Of a stretch of 34,923 bases of DNA, positions 1 through 11,400 are shown piece by piece; the stretch's first letter is position 1; each line of letters opens with the position of its first letter. The translations under genes and the position numbers were made by a program. The notes under the pieces are model-generated. The model was not told the DNA's origin. It did no database searches and was given only the letters and a program-made list of their open reading frames with translations. This stretch comes from Nocardioides sp. (GTDB lineage: Bacteria > Actinomycetota > Actinomycetes > Propionibacteriales > Nocardioidaceae), in the NCBI RefSeq assembly GCF_016462705.1, contig NZ_JAEMSS010000023.1:1-34923 (forward strand), read 5' to 3'.

Positions 1-1
1 C

Positions 2-340
2 TACCGGTGGGACATGGGCACCGAGCCCGGCGGTGCGCAGCCGCACTTCCACCGGACCATCAGCGAGTCCTTCTTCGTGCTGTCCGGGGCGCCGGAGCTC
101 TACGACGGCAGCTCGTGGACCGCCGGGAGCCCCGGCGACTTCCTCTACGTGCCCGAGGGCGGCGTCCACGGCTTCCGCAACCAGTCCGGCGAGCCCGCCT
201 CGCTGCTCATCCTGTTCGCGCCGGGCGCCCCGCGCGAGGCCTACTTCGAGGGCCTCGTGGAGATGGCCGAAGGTCGCTGGACCCCGACCCACGAGGAGCT
301 CCAGGCGTTCCTGGAGGAGCACGACAACATCTACCTCTGA
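2..340 (+). CDS. Cupin-domain protein, 3' part only
   Basis: The reading frame is already open at the left edge, so the true start lies outside the window; an internal ATG at 14 is probably not the start. The visible 112 residues have a cupin pattern: PHFHRT supplies paired histidines, followed by ESFFVLSG, a glycine-rich turn and a second conserved stretch [12 protein letters not shown] with a further histidine. These are the usual metal-binding positions of the small beta-barrel. The C-terminal tail, ending DNIYL, looks helical and is typical of stand-alone small cupins. Many such proteins bind a metal and are of unknown substrate. The stop is followed only 32 bases later by pgm on the same strand, so co-transcription is possible. 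The family call is good, but a specific function cannot be given. Confidence 0.8.
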   Translation, partial: YRWDMGTEPGGAQPHFHRTISESFFVLSGAPELYDGSSWTAGSPGDFLYVPEGGVHGFRNQSGEPASLLILFAPGAPREAYFEGLVEMAEGRWTPTHEELQAFLEEHDNIYL

Positions 341-372
341 CCCCGGGCGCGGGCCCGGGCATGATGAGCGTC

Positions 373-2013
<1,641 letters not shown>

Positions 2014-2051
2014 GCCGCCGGCGGCGACGACGTGTCCCAGCGCACGGCCCG

Positions 2052-2073
2052 AGGTCCCGTCCGCACGGGACCT
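2052..2073 (+). promoter_or_regulatory. Inverted repeat between pgm and pflB
   Basis: A nine-base perfect inverted repeat (AGGTCCCGT / ACGGGACCT) surrounds the loop CCGC. It lies 38 bases after the pgm stop and 43 before the pflB start. No T-run follows, so it could be a weak pgm terminator or a regulator binding site; the GGGACC core would fit either. The right arm overlaps the downstream repeat cluster. Confidence 0.5.
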
Positions 2074-2109
2074 TCGGACCCTTCGGCCCGGCGCCGGGGA
2101 CCGTAGCGT
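2067..2109 (+). promoter_or_regulatory. Putative pflB promoter with GGGACC/TTCGG repeats
   Basis: The stretch contains GGGACCTTCGG followed at once by ACCCTTCGGCCC, giving two TTCGG repeats framed by GGGACC and GGCCC. Downstream, TAGCGT at 2104-2109 is a TAnnnT box seven bases before the GTG start, which suggests a leaderless transcript. GGGAC/GGCCC-type sites resemble those bound by actinobacterial DevR/DosR (NarL-family) oxygen or redox regulators. The match here is imperfect, and the regulator assignment is inference only. Confidence 0.4.
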
Positions 2110-2116
2110 CGTAGAC

Positions 2117-4384
2117 GTGACAGCCACCCCCGTCCTGGACCAGCGCCCACTCACTGACCTCGACCCCTGGCGTGGCTTCGCCACCGGTCCCTGGTGCGAC
2201 CACATCGACGTCCGCGACTTCATCCAGCGGACCTACAAGCCGTACGACGGCGACGCCGGCTTCCTCGCCGGCCCGACCGCGCGCACCACCCGGCTCTGGG
2301 CGCAGCTGACCGAGATGTTCCCCCGCGAGCGCGAGTTCGGGGTCTACGACATCGACACGGCCACGCCCGGCTCGATCACCAGCCACGGACCGGGCTACAT
2401 CGACCGCGAGCTCGAGATCGTCGTCGGGCTGCAGACCGACGCGCCCCTGAAGCGGGCGATGATGCCCAACGGCGGCTGGAAGATGGTCAAGGACGCCCTC
2501 GACGCCTACGGCTACGAGGCCGACCCCCGGGTCCGGGAGATCTTCACCAAGTACCGCAAGACCCACAACGACGGGGTCTTCGACGCCTACACGCCGCAGG
2601 TGCTCGCGGCCCGCAAGTCGGGCCTGATCACCGGCCTGCCCGACGCCTACGGCCGCGGCCGGATCATCGGCGACTACCGGCGGGTGCCGCTCTACGGCGT
2701 CCAGCGGCTGATCGAGGCCAAGCAGGCCGACCACCATGCCCTCGACGCGAAGCCCTCCACCGAGGACGTCATCCGGTCCCGCGAGGAGATCGCCGAGCAG
2801 ATCAGGGCCCTCAAGGACCTGCTGACCATGGCGGCGTCCTACGGATTCGACATCTCGGGGCCCGCGGGCACCGCCCGGGAGGCGGTCCAGTGGCTCTACT
2901 TCGCCTACCTCGCCGCGACCCGCGACCAGAACGGCGCGGCCATGTCGCTGGGCCGGACCAGCACCTTCCTCGACGTCTACCTCGAGCGTGACCTCGCGGA
3001 CGGCACGCTCACCGAGAGCGAGGCCCAGGAGCTGGTCGACGACCTGGTCGTCAAGCTGCGGATCATCCGGTTCCTGCGCACGCCGGCCTACGACGCGCTG
3101 TTCTCCGGCGACCCCACGTGGGTCACCGAGAGCATCGGCGGGATCGGCACCGACGGCCGGTCGCTGGTCACGAAGACCTCGTTCCGCTACCTGCAGACGC
3201 TGTACAACCTGGGACCGGCACCCGAGCCCAACCTCACCGTGTTCTGGTCACCGGCGCTGCCGGAGGGCTTCAAGCGGTTCTGCGCCCAGGTCTCGCTGGA
3301 CACCAGCGCCATCCAGTACGAGTCCGACGAGCTGATGCGGCCCCGGTGGGGCGACGACACCGCGATCGCCTGCTGCGTCTCGCCGATGGCGGTCGGCAAG
3401 TCCATGCAGTTCTTCGGTGCCCGGGTCAACCTGGCCAAGACCCTGCTCTACGCCGTCAACGGCGGCCGGGACGAGGTCAGCGGTGCCCAGGTCGGGCCCG
3501 CGGGCCCGGTGCTCGAGGGCGACCGGCTGACCTACGACGAGGTCAGGGCCCGGCTCGACTCGATGATGGACTGGCTCGCCCGGACCTACGTCGACGCCCT
3601 CAACATCATCCACTTCATGCACGACAAGTACGCCTACGAGCGGCTGGAGATGGCGCTGCACGACTCCCACGTGCACCGCACGATGGCCTGCGGGATCGCC
3701 GGTCTGTCGGTCGCCGCGGACTCGCTCTCGGCGATCAAGTACGCGACGGTGCGGCCGGTCCGCGACGAGCGCGGGCTGGTCGTCGACTACGAGACCGAGG
3801 GCGACTACCCGACGTACGGCAACGACGACGACCGGGTGGACGCGATCGCCGTCGAGCTGGTCGAGGCCTTCATCGAGAAGGTCCGGCAGCAGCCGACGTA
3901 CCGCAACGCCGAGCACACCCAGTCGGTGCTGACCATCACCAGCAACGTCGTCTACGGCAAGGCCACCGGCAACACGCCCGACGGCCGCCGGGCGGGCGAG
4001 CCGTTCGCCCCGGGCGCCAACCCGATGAACGGGCGCGACCGGCACGGCATCATGGCCGCGGTCCTGAGCGTGGCGAAGATCCCGTTCGACTCGGCCCGCG
4101 ACGGCGTCTCGCTCACGACGACGGTCACGCCCGCCGGGCTGGGCAGGACCCGGCCCGAGCAGATCGACAACCTGGTGTCCGTCCTGGACGGGTACGTCGC
4201 CTCCGCGGGCTTCCACATGAACGTCAACGTGCTCGACCGCGAGACGCTCATCGACGCGATGGCCCACCCGGAGAACTACCCGCAGCTGACGATCCGGGTG
4301 TCCGGCTACGCGGTCAACTTCGTCCGGCTCACCCCCGAGCAGCAGCGCGACGTCGTCAACCGCACCTTCCACGGCGGGCTGTGA
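2117..4384 (+). CDS. pflB: Pyruvate formate-lyase (formate C-acetyltransferase)
   Basis: Glycyl-radical enzyme that converts pyruvate and CoA to acetyl-CoA and formate under anoxic conditions in the cytoplasm. The protein is 755 residues, close to the 760 of E. coli PflB. The active-site cysteine pair in [13 protein letters not shown] falls at residues 419-420. The glycyl-radical loop RVSGYAVNF near the C-terminus puts the radical glycine at about 730, both matching the family spacing. The C-terminus [14 protein letters not shown] is also typical. GTG at 2117 is chosen because the family N-terminus ([11 protein letters not shown]) follows at the expected distance and a TAnnnT box sits seven bases upstream. 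One base separates it from pflA, so the pair is an operon. No formate channel (focA) is present. The enzyme is destroyed by oxygen when activated, which implies a micro-oxic or anoxic growth phase. Confidence 0.97.
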   Translation: MTATPVLDQRPLTDLDPWRGFATGPWCDHIDVRDFIQRTYKPYDGDAGFLAGPTARTTRLWAQLTEMFPREREFGVYDIDTATPGSITSHGPGYIDRELEIVVGLQTDAPLKRAMMPNGGWKMVKDALDAYGYEADPRVREIFTKYRKTHNDGVFDAYTPQVLAARKSGLITGLPDAYGRGRIIGDYRRVPLYGVQRLIEAKQADHHALDAKPSTEDVIRSREEIAEQIRALKDLLTMAASYGFDISGPAGTAREAVQWLYFAYLAATRDQNGAAMSLGRTSTFLDVYLERDLADGTLTESEAQELVDDLVVKLRIIRFLRTPAYDALFSGDPTWVTESIGGIGTDGRSLVTKTSFRYLQTLYNLGPAPEPNLTVFWSPALPEGFKRFCAQVSLDTSAIQYESDELMRPRWGDDTAIACCVSPMAVGKSMQFFGARVNLAKTLLYAVNGGRDEVSGAQVGPAGPVLEGDRLTYDEVRARLDSMMDWLARTYVDALNIIHFMHDKYAYERLEMALHDSHVHRTMACGIAGLSVAADSLSAIKYATVRPVRDERGLVVDYETEGDYPTYGNDDDRVDAIAVELVEAFIEKVRQQPTYRNAEHTQSVLTITSNVVYGKATGNTPDGRRAGEPFAPGANPMNGRDRHGIMAAVLSVAKIPFDSARDGVSLTTTVTPAGLGRTRPEQIDNLVSVLDGYVASAGFHMNVNVLDRETLIDAMAHPENYPQLTIRVSGYAVNFVRLTPEQQRDVVNRTFHGGL

Positions 4385-4385
4385 G

Positions 4386-5174
4386 ATGACCACGCTGACC
4401 ATGCCGGGCAGCAGCCGGGCCGCGCCCGGGACCGCTGCCGGACCCGGCACCGTCACGGGCTCCGTGCACTCGTGGGACATCTCGACCGGCCAGGACGGGC
4501 CCGGGCTCCGGTTCGTGCTCTTCACCTCCGGCTGCCCGCTGGCCTGCGCCTACTGCCACAACCCGGACACCCAGATGATGCGCAACGGGACCCCGACGAC
4601 GGCGGACGAGGTCCTCACCAGGATCCACCGCTACCGGTCGCTGCTCGGCGGCAGCGGCGGGGTCACGATCTCGGGCGGCGAGCCCCTCCTGCAGCCGGAG
4701 TTCACCGAGGCCGTGCTCAAGGGTGCGAAGGCGATGGGCCTGCACACCGCACTGGACACCTCCGGCGCACTCGGGGACCGGGCCAGCGACGAGCTCCTCG
4801 AGGCCGCCGACCTGGTCCTCCTCGACATCAAGTCGATCAACCCGGTGCTCTACCGCGACCTGACCCGCGGCCCGCTGATGCCGACCCTGCGCTTCTCCGA
4901 ACGGCTCGCCGCCCTGGACAAGCGGGTGTGGGTGCGGTTCGTGCTGGTGCCGGGCTGGACCGACGCCCCGGAGCACGTCGAACGGCTGGCCCGGCACATC
5001 GCCGCCCTGGGCAACGTCGAGCGGGTCGACGTCCTCGGCTACCACACCCTGGGCCGGGAGAAGTACGCCGAGCTCGGGCTCGAGGACCGGCTCGCCCGGG
5101 TCCCCGCCGCCACCCGGGAGCAGGTCGACGCGGCGCGCGCCATCTTCGCGGCCGCGGGTCTCAACGCCCCCTGA
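4386..5174 (+). CDS. pflA: Pyruvate formate-lyase activating enzyme (radical SAM)
   Basis: Uses S-adenosylmethionine and a [4Fe-4S] cluster to install the glycyl radical on PflB. The cluster motif CPLACAYC has cysteines at residues 50, 54 and 57 (CxxxCxxC). It is followed by CHNPDTQ, and the SAM-contacting GGEPLLQ lies about 50 residues later. Later segments LLDIKSINP and VRFVLVPGWTD match the family barrel. At 262 residues it is slightly longer than E. coli PflA, because of a roughly 20-residue low-complexity N-terminus; the GSVHSWDI segment is where homologues usually begin. The ATG at 4386 starts one base after the pflB stop, so translation is coupled. It lacks the extra ferredoxin domain of other glycyl-radical activases, consistent with PFL specificity. 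Confidence 0.96.
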   Translation: MTTLTMPGSSRAAPGTAAGPGTVTGSVHSWDISTGQDGPGLRFVLFTSGCPLACAYCHNPDTQMMRNGTPTTADEVLTRIHRYRSLLGGSGGVTISGGEPLLQPEFTEAVLKGAKAMGLHTALDTSGALGDRASDELLEAADLVLLDIKSINPVLYRDLTRGPLMPTLRFSERLAALDKRVWVRFVLVPGWTDAPEHVERLARHIAALGNVERVDVLGYHTLGREKYAELGLEDRLARVPAATREQVDAARAIFAAAGLNAP

Positions 5175-5203
5175 GCGCGCGGGTGCCCCGGTCGGGGACT
5201 CCT

Positions 5204-5209
5204 TAGACT
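5204..5209 (+). promoter_or_regulatory. -10 box TAGACT of a leaderless promoter
   Basis: TAGACT ends six bases before the GTG at 5216. This is the spacing expected when transcription begins at the first base of the start codon, common in actinobacteria. No ribosome binding site precedes the GTG. The same arrangement recurs at 8353-8358, 29258-29263 and 34609-34614. Confidence 0.55.
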
Positions 5210-5215
5210 GCCCGC

Positions 5216-6532
5216 GTGACGGTGCTGCGGGAGACACGCGGCGCGCTCACCGACGCCGTGCTGGTGGTGGCCGACGCGGCCCGGCTCCTGGTCCGCCACC
5301 TGCCCGCACTGCTGACCGTGTTCCTGCTCGGGCTGGCGTGCCGGAACGCCGCGATGTGGGGGGCGGTCGTCCTCGGCCGCGACCACGTGGTCCTGGCCTC
5401 GCTCCTGGTCCCGCTGGCACCGCTGTCGATGGTGACCGCGCTGGTGCTGATGCTGCGGATCGCCGGGGGCGCCCTCACCGCGGACCCCGAGGGGGAGAGG
5501 TCGACGTCCCGCCGGGTGGCGGTGCTGACGTCGGCGCTGATCCCCTTCCTCACGGTGTACACACTGACCGGACAGCTCACGGCCGACCGCGACCAGTTCA
5601 TCAACGAGAGCTACGCCGACGAGTGGTTCAACGGGGACTCCCTCGTCGCCACCGGCGAGATCGCCGACCGCAGCCTCGCGACGGTCGTCCACTGGCAGCT
5701 CATCCTGATCGCCGTCGTCCTCGTGATCAGGTTCGTCATCGACGTCCTGGACCTGGAGGAGCGGCACACGGCCTGGGGGCTGGTCCAGGCCCTGGTCGAG
5801 GTCACCTGGCTGACCTGGCTCGCGACGATGCTGACCTCGGAGCTGCGGGACGTCTGGGACTGGGTGGGCGCCCGGGTCGTGGTGGACTGGCTGCAGGACG
5901 CGTGGAGCACGGTCACGGGCTGGTTCGGACCGTTCACCGATCCCCTGCGCGCCGTGGGCGACCTGCTCTCGGCGCTGGTCGAGGGGGTCGGCGGGATCGT
6001 GGTCACGCCGGTGGCCTGGCTGGCGGTCGGCGCGGTCGTGATCGCCGGAGGGCTGCCGGCCAGCCGGCGCGCCCGGCTCGAGCTGCCGGACCGGGCCCAG
6101 CACCTCCACGCCCGGGTCGCACCGGCACTGGCCCGGTGGCGGGCGCCGCGCTCCCGGGCCACCGCCAAGACGCTCGAGCTGCTCGGCCGCCGGTTCGCGG
6201 ACCTGGTCGACGGCCTGCGCATCCTGGTCCACGCCGGCCTGCTGCCCGTGCTGGCGTTCTGCCTGGTCCTGCCCCTGGCGCGGCTCGCGGAGTGGGGCGC
6301 GGCCGAGGGTCTGCGTGCCCTGCTGGGGCCGCGCGACCCGGACACGATGATCGCCTTCTCCAGGTACCTCGACATCGTCACCGAAGCGGCGTACACCGTC
6401 GTCGTGGTGGCCATCGTGGTCGCCGCCGTGGACCGGCTGCTGCTGCGGAAGGCAGCCGCCCCCCAGCAGGGACCCGGGCCGGACCCCGACCCGGACCCCG
6501 AGCCGGTGACCGCGTACGGCGTCAGCGCGTGA
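5216..6532 (+). CDS. Polytopic membrane protein of unknown function
   Basis: I do not recognise the family. The 438-residue protein has about seven hydrophobic segments, roughly at residues 30-52, 58-80, 98-118, 158-178, 262-282, 343-365 and 398-420. A charged loop at about 285-335, rich in Arg and Ala, is probably cytoplasmic. An acidic amphipathic stretch after segment three (DRDQFINESYADEWFNGD) may face outside. The C-terminus is a Pro-Asp repeat (PGPDPDPDPEP). The GTG start is supported by the TAGACT box six bases upstream. It follows pflA by 41 bases but appears to have its own promoter. Its 3' end overlaps the convergent gene at 6522-7124 by 11 bases. No enzyme motif is visible; a role in envelope function or transport is only a guess. 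Confidence 0.75.
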   Translation: MTVLRETRGALTDAVLVVADAARLLVRHLPALLTVFLLGLACRNAAMWGAVVLGRDHVVLASLLVPLAPLSMVTALVLMLRIAGGALTADPEGERSTSRRVAVLTSALIPFLTVYTLTGQLTADRDQFINESYADEWFNGDSLVATGEIADRSLATVVHWQLILIAVVLVIRFVIDVLDLEERHTAWGLVQALVEVTWLTWLATMLTSELRDVWDWVGARVVVDWLQDAWSTVTGWFGPFTDPLRAVGDLLSALVEGVGGIVVTPVAWLAVGAVVIAGGLPASRRARLELPDRAQHLHARVAPALARWRAPRSRATAKTLELLGRRFADLVDGLRILVHAGLLPVLAFCLVLPLARLAEWGAAEGLRALLGPRDPDTMIAFSRYLDIVTEAAYTVVVVAIVVAAVDRLLLRKAAAPQQGPGPDPDPDPEPVTAYGVSA

Positions 6533-7124
6533 CGGCGATCTCGACGTAGTCGGTGGGCTCCCACCACAGCCGGACCCGGTCCGGCACCGCGTCGTCCGCG
6601 GTGACGGCGAAGACCGCGAACCGGTACGTCGGCAACCGCGGCAGGTAGTCCTCGTCGCGGGTGCCGTCGTACCCCGGCCCCCGCCGGTTCTCGGGCTCGC
6701 ACGAGGTGGGCGGCAGGAAGGCGTCGCCCACGCTGCCGCCGAGCGCCCGGGCCTCCCGGCCCTCGGTGTCCAGCAGCGAGACCTGGCAGCTGCCCAGGGG
6801 CACGTCGGGGTCCACCTCGAGCTCGAGCACCACCTCCCACACCGCCACCCCATCCGGGGGATCGAGCCGCTCGGGACCCGAGAAGCCGTCGACCCACGTC
6901 GCGGGTCGGACGTCGACCAGGGTCACGTCGAACCGCCGGGTGCGTTCGGCACCGCCGCCGTCGGTCCACCGGTCGGCCATCCGCACCGGCTCACCCTGGA
7001 CGCCCGTGGTCCCGTCGTGCAGCTCACCGGGCCACCAGAAGATCTGGACCCGGCTGGCCGTGGCGGCGAGCACGAGCACGACCGCCAGGGGCAGGAGCAC
7101 CAGCCAGCGCCACCTCCAGCTCAT
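6522..7124 (-). CDS. Small membrane-anchored extracytoplasmic protein (trio, gene 3)
   Basis: A 200-residue protein of unknown function. An N-terminal signal-anchor (MSWRWRW followed by a Leu/Val/Ala run to about residue 22) precedes a domain that looks all-beta. Alternating hydrophobic strands such as RRFDVTLVDVRPA and VAVWEVVLELEVD are separated by polar turns. Two cysteines (in LGSCQVSL and PPTSCEPEN) could form a disulfide outside the cell. The ATG at 7124 overlaps the stop of the preceding gene as ATGA. This rules out the longer open frame to 7376, which would run through the neighbour. It is the last gene of a three-gene unit and meets the convergent gene at 5216-6532 tail to tail. Its architecture resembles its two upstream neighbours, suggesting related extracytoplasmic domains, possibly partners. 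Confidence 0.75.
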   Translation of the reverse strand: MSWRWRWLVLLPLAVVLVLAATASRVQIFWWPGELHDGTTGVQGEPVRMADRWTDGGGAERTRRFDVTLVDVRPATWVDGFSGPERLDPPDGVAVWEVVLELEVDPDVPLGSCQVSLLDTEGREARALGGSVGDAFLPPTSCEPENRRGPGYDGTRDEDYLPRLPTYRFAVFAVTADDAVPDRVRLWWEPTDYVEIAVTR

Positions 7125-7705
7125 GGCCGCTCCCCCAGCCAGGTGCCGGGCACCTCGAGCACCGGCGCCTCGGCGAACCGGTCCACGTCGGCCTCGCTGA
7201 GTTCCAGGTCCACGTCGGCGACGGCGTCGTAGCGCAGCTCGAAGCCGTCCTGCGCCAACCACATCCGTAGGTCGGTCACGGCCCCGGGGGGCACCTCGAA
7301 GTAGGCGACGCACCCGACCGGGACGCCGGGCGGGCCGGCCGGACAGTTGTTCGCGCTGCGTCCGCTGACCGACCACACCCGGTCGTCGTCGTCCCTCAGC
7401 TCCGCATAGGACACCGACGTGTTCTCGCTCGTGGCGACCACCGTGAACTCGACGACGACCCAGACCCCCGGACTGTGCTTCTCGGTGCCGTACTCGGAGA
7501 TCGTCGCCGACCCCCGCACCGAGTCGACCTGGACGGTCATCGTGCGCAGGTCGACCGGCTCTCCGACCGCGGCGGCCCGCAGGAACGGGTCCGCGCCGGG
7601 GTCGGCCTCGTCGTCCGGCAGCCAGCCGTCGAGCACCGTGGCCGCACCGAGGAGGACCAGGCCCACGGCCCCGACCCCGAGAAGGTGGCGGCGACGGGCG
7701 CTCAC
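7121..7705 (-). CDS. Small membrane-anchored beta-sandwich-like protein (trio, gene 2)
   Basis: A 194-residue protein with an N-terminal membrane anchor (RRRHLLGVGAVGLVLLGAA) and an extracytoplasmic domain. The region around residues 50-160 has the rhythm of DUF4352/immunoglobulin-like domains: a strand MTVQVDSVRGS, then VWVVVEFTVVATSENT, then a Ser/Tyr-rich strand. It ends with CVAYFEVPPGAVTDLRMWL, which resembles the 'converts to a pro-strand after a Gly-Val turn' pattern of such domains. Two cysteines (NNCPAG and VGCVAY) may pair. Start and stop both overlap the flanking genes by four bases (7702-7705 and 7121-7124), indicating translational coupling. I cannot assign a ligand; proteins of this class are often lipid- or surface-associated. 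The DUF4352 resemblance is from pattern only. Confidence 0.75.
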   Translation of the reverse strand: MSARRRHLLGVGAVGLVLLGAATVLDGWLPDDEADPGADPFLRAAAVGEPVDLRTMTVQVDSVRGSATISEYGTEKHSPGVWVVVEFTVVATSENTSVSYAELRDDDDRVWSVSGRSANNCPAGPPGVPVGCVAYFEVPPGAVTDLRMWLAQDGFELRYDAVADVDLELSEADVDRFAEAPVLEVPGTWLGERP

Positions 7706-8346
7706 AGCAGGTCCTCCTCGACCGGCCGCTCGTCGGGCAGCGGCGCGATCTCGAGGGTGACCCGCGCGACCGGCTCGGGCGCGAACCAGCCGGGGATCCC
7801 GTCGAGGAAGCTGGGCCGCCAGGTGTGCTCCCGCAGTGCCACCGTCATCGTCGTGGGGACGGCGGGCTCGTCGATCTCCCAGACGAGGAGGACGTCGTAG
7901 GTGAGGCCGGGCCCGATGCCCAGCAGCTCGGAGCCGTCCTCCGCCACGTGGACCGTGGTGGGCGCGCCCTCCTCCTCAGGGCCGTCGAAGAAGGTGTACG
8001 TCGACCGCAGGTCGGCGGCGAACGCCTCCCCGAGGACCGTGCGCTCCACCGACTCCGGTGCGGTGAGGGCCAGGGTGCCCTCGACGACGACGAAGGCCCG
8101 CCCCTCGTCGGCGAGGTCTCCTGCCACCTCGTAGGCCGCGGACGCCCGGTCGAGCCTGATCTCGAACGGCGTGACCTCGACCCGCTCCCCCGGGTCCACC
8201 GCACGCAGCCCCTCCGGTGTGGTGCGGGCGAAGCCGCCGAGAGCACCGACGACCACCGCCGCCACGGCGAGGAGGACCGCGACACCCAGGACCCAGGGGT
8301 GCCGGCGCAGCGGACCCCACGGTGACGGCTCCCGAGCGGCAGGCAC
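7702..8346 (-). CDS. Small membrane-anchored extracytoplasmic protein (trio, gene 1)
   Basis: A 214-residue protein of unknown function. A basic cytoplasmic tail (REPSPWGPLRRHPW) is followed by one transmembrane segment (VLGVAVLLAVAAVVVGALGG) at about 20-40. An acidic, probably all-beta extracytoplasmic domain follows, with strands such as RAFVVVEGTLAL and LTYDVLLVWEID. There are no cysteines, unlike its two operon partners. The GTG at 8346 is supported by a TAGACT box six bases upstream on the same strand, so the mRNA is probably leaderless. It is the first gene of the trio and is divergent from the patatin-domain gene. The arrangement suggests the three proteins act together at the cell surface, possibly with that membrane lipase. 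Confidence 0.75.
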   Translation of the reverse strand: MPAAREPSPWGPLRRHPWVLGVAVLLAVAAVVVGALGGFARTTPEGLRAVDPGERVEVTPFEIRLDRASAAYEVAGDLADEGRAFVVVEGTLALTAPESVERTVLGEAFAADLRSTYTFFDGPEEEGAPTTVHVAEDGSELLGIGPGLTYDVLLVWEIDEPAVPTTMTVALREHTWRPSFLDGIPGWFAPEPVARVTLEIAPLPDERPVEEDLL

Positions 8347-8352
8347 GGGCGG

Positions 8353-8358
8353 AGTCTA
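8353..8358 (-). promoter_or_regulatory. -10 box TAGACT for the three-gene unit
   Basis: On the minus strand TAGACT is followed by six bases and the GTG at 8346, the leaderless arrangement seen elsewhere in the window. It lies in the 82-base gap shared with the divergent patatin-domain gene. Confidence 0.5.
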
Positions 8359-8428
8359 GGCAGCGCGGGACGGCGCCACGCCGACGCGGGGCTTGTCGAG
8401 CGGCGGCGGATGCCGCCACGGTGGGCGG

Positions 8429-11400
8429 GTGAGCGTCGAGGTGCGCCGGGACGAGGTCCGGCCGAGGCTGCCCACACCGGACGCCGGGCTCGCGCTGCTG
8501 CTGTCCCTGGCCGTCGCGCTGGTGATCACCCTCGGGGAGATCGACCACCTGCTGTCCCAGGTGCTCGACGCCGGCCGGACCTGGTCGGTCACCGGCCTCA
8601 CCGGTGTCACCGCGGTCCTCCACCCCGGCGAGACCCTCGACGGGTGGGAGTTCTTCGCCGACCGGGCCCAGGGCGTCAACGGCCAGGTCGACGGCTGGCT
8701 CCGGACGTACGCCGTGACCGACCTGGCCCTCGCCGCCACCTACGCCGTGCTGGGCCTGGCGTGGTTCGGCCGGTTCCGCTCCCGGCCGGGCCGGGCCGGT
8801 GCGGTCCTGGTCCTCGTCGGCGCGGCCGCGGACGCGGTCGAGAACCTGCTCATCGGGCTCGGCGCGCCGCTCGGCTGGCTGCTCCTGGGGCTCACCGCCG
8901 CCAAGTGGCTGGCCCTGCTGCCGGCCGCGGCGCTGGCGCTCTGGACGCTCCGCGCGACCCTGGCCCGGCTGCCGAAGGCGTTCTACACGCACCGCTACTC
9001 CGCGGCCATCGTGCTGCCGTTGGCCCTGCTCGGCCTCGGTCGCGGACCGGACCTCCTCGAGCAGATCCCCGACATCCAGCGAGCGTGGGCCGACCCGGGG
9101 CAGCACGCGGACTTCGTGTGGGCGGGCGTCGTGATGGGGGCGCTGGTCGTGGCCACCCTGGTCATCGGCCGGCAGCGGACCGGGCACCTCTGGCTGCGCA
9201 CCTGCCCGCGCTGGACCGGCGCCGGGCACCCGTGTGCCGACGGTCAGTGCCCGGTGGACGCCCGGCGGGCCGAGGACCCGGCCCAGAAGCCGCTGCTTCG
9301 GGTCTGGTTCATCGGGCCGGCCGTGCTCGCCGTGGCGGCCGCCGGGCTCGGACTGGCCGGCGCCGACATCGGTGGTGTCCGGCTGGTCGTCTTCTGCGCG
9401 TTCCCGCTCGCGGTCGGCGGGCTGTCGCTCTGGCTCCGCCGGCGCTGGGCCGGGCGCGGGGAGTCGCACCGGCCGACCCGCCCGCCGATCGGCGTACGCC
9501 GCTTCCGCACCACGGCCCTGGTCGGCGACGTCCTCGTCGGCCTGCTGCCGGTCGTCGCGGGCCTGGGGGCGATCCGTGCCTTCACCGGACCGATCGCCCT
9601 CTCGGGCCCGACCCCCTGGTCGGCGTTCCTGCTCGTCGCCGGGTGGGCCGCGCTGCTGACCGCGTGGCCGGCCCTGGCCTGGGCGCACCACCAGCTCGAG
9701 GAGTGGGGCCGGGGCCTGCCCGACGGCTACACCGCCGACGGCCCGCTCGACCGGCTGCTGGTCCAGCTGACGCCGGGGATGTCGATGGACCGGGGCCGGC
9801 TCCCGGAGGACGACCCGGGCGCCGAGCCCCGCGACCGGGTCCGGACCTTCCTCCGCGGCTTCGCCGTGCAGCGCACCGCGTGGACCGTGCTGCTGGTCAG
9901 CGGGGTCGTGCTGGTGCTGGTCGGGCTGCTGCCCGTCGTGCTGGCCGACTCGGTCGGGGTGATCGCCACCTTCCAGCTCGCGCTGGGCAGCCTGAGCGTG
10001 GTCGTGGCCTGCACGGTCATCCTGTTCCAGCCCGGCGGCTCGCCCGAGGTGTTCTGGCCGCTGCGGATCCCGTTCGCGCCGGTGACCACGCTGGTCGTGC
10101 TGGCGATGCTGTTCGCCGCGACCGCGGGCGGGGACGACGTGCACCGGATCCGTCCCTACGCCGGTCCACATCCCGGGTTCGCGGCCGCGGACCGGCCCGA
10201 GCTCGGCTCGGTGCTCGAGACCTGGCTCAAGGCGGGCCGCTCGTGCGCGCAGCCGCTGCCCGGCGCGACCGACCTCAAGGTCCGGCCGCTGCTGCTCTAC
10301 GCCGCCGAGGGCGGCGGCATCCGGGCGGCGTACTGGACGGCGGCCGCCATCGACCGCCTGGCCAGCCCGGCGGCCGCGACCGGCGACACCGTCAAGCCGG
10401 TGTGCCGCAGCGCGCTGCTCTCCTCCGGCGCGAGCGGAGGCTCCGTGGGCCTGTCGGTCGCCTCGGTCCGGGAGCCCGGCACCGCCGCCACCGCGGTCGC
10501 CTCGATCGCCGGGCCCGAGGCGCTGGGGGCCGCCTCGGACGGGCTCGTCGTCCGCGACACGATCTACGCGGCCACCGGCGTCCCCCTGCCGTCGCTGTTC
10601 GACGACCGGACCGGCCGGGTGACCTGGTCGGACCGCGCGACCCTGATCGAGCAGGCCTGGGAGGAGGGCGTCGACACCTTCGACCAGCCGTTCCTCCGCC
10701 CCCGCCCGCGGCTGCGCTGGGACTGGGGACCCGCCGGCGCCCTGGTGGTCAACTCGGTGTCGCCGACCACCTCGTGCCGCACGCTGCTCAGCCAGGTGCA
10801 GCTCCCCGGCGACGGCACCTCGGAGTGCTCGCCCGGCCAGCCCGCCGCCGCCAGCACCGACCTCGTCCAGTGCACCGGGCAGCTGCGCACCGTCACGGCT
10901 GCCCTGCTCACCGCCCGGTTCCCCTACGTCACCCCGTCCGGGGTCGTCGACTGCCCCGGTCCCGACGGCGTCCTGCCCAGCGGGGACGACGTGGCGACGC
11001 AGGTCGTGGACGGCGGGTACGCCGAGAACACCGGCGTCGGGACGCTGCTCGACCTGATGCCCCGCCTGCTCGCCGACGTCCGCCACCACAACAGCTGCGT
11101 GCTCGCCGCCGACCCGCGGGCCGGCGAGTGCCGGGGTGAGCCGGCGGCGGACACCCTGGTCGTGCCGCAGCTCGTCTACTTCGACAACGGCACCGGGTCG
11201 GACCTGGTCAGCAGCCCCCGCGGCGTGGCCCTCGAGGCGCTGGTCCCGGCGCTCACGATCCTGCGGGCCAAGGCCGCGCTCTACTCGGCCCGGGCCCAGC
11301 TGGAGCGGGCGCACGCGATGCTGGCGACCGACCAGCTGTGGTCCTCGTCGGGCGAGCTCGGCGCGGCCGCCGGACCCGCGGTCGACGCGTGGCGCGGCAA

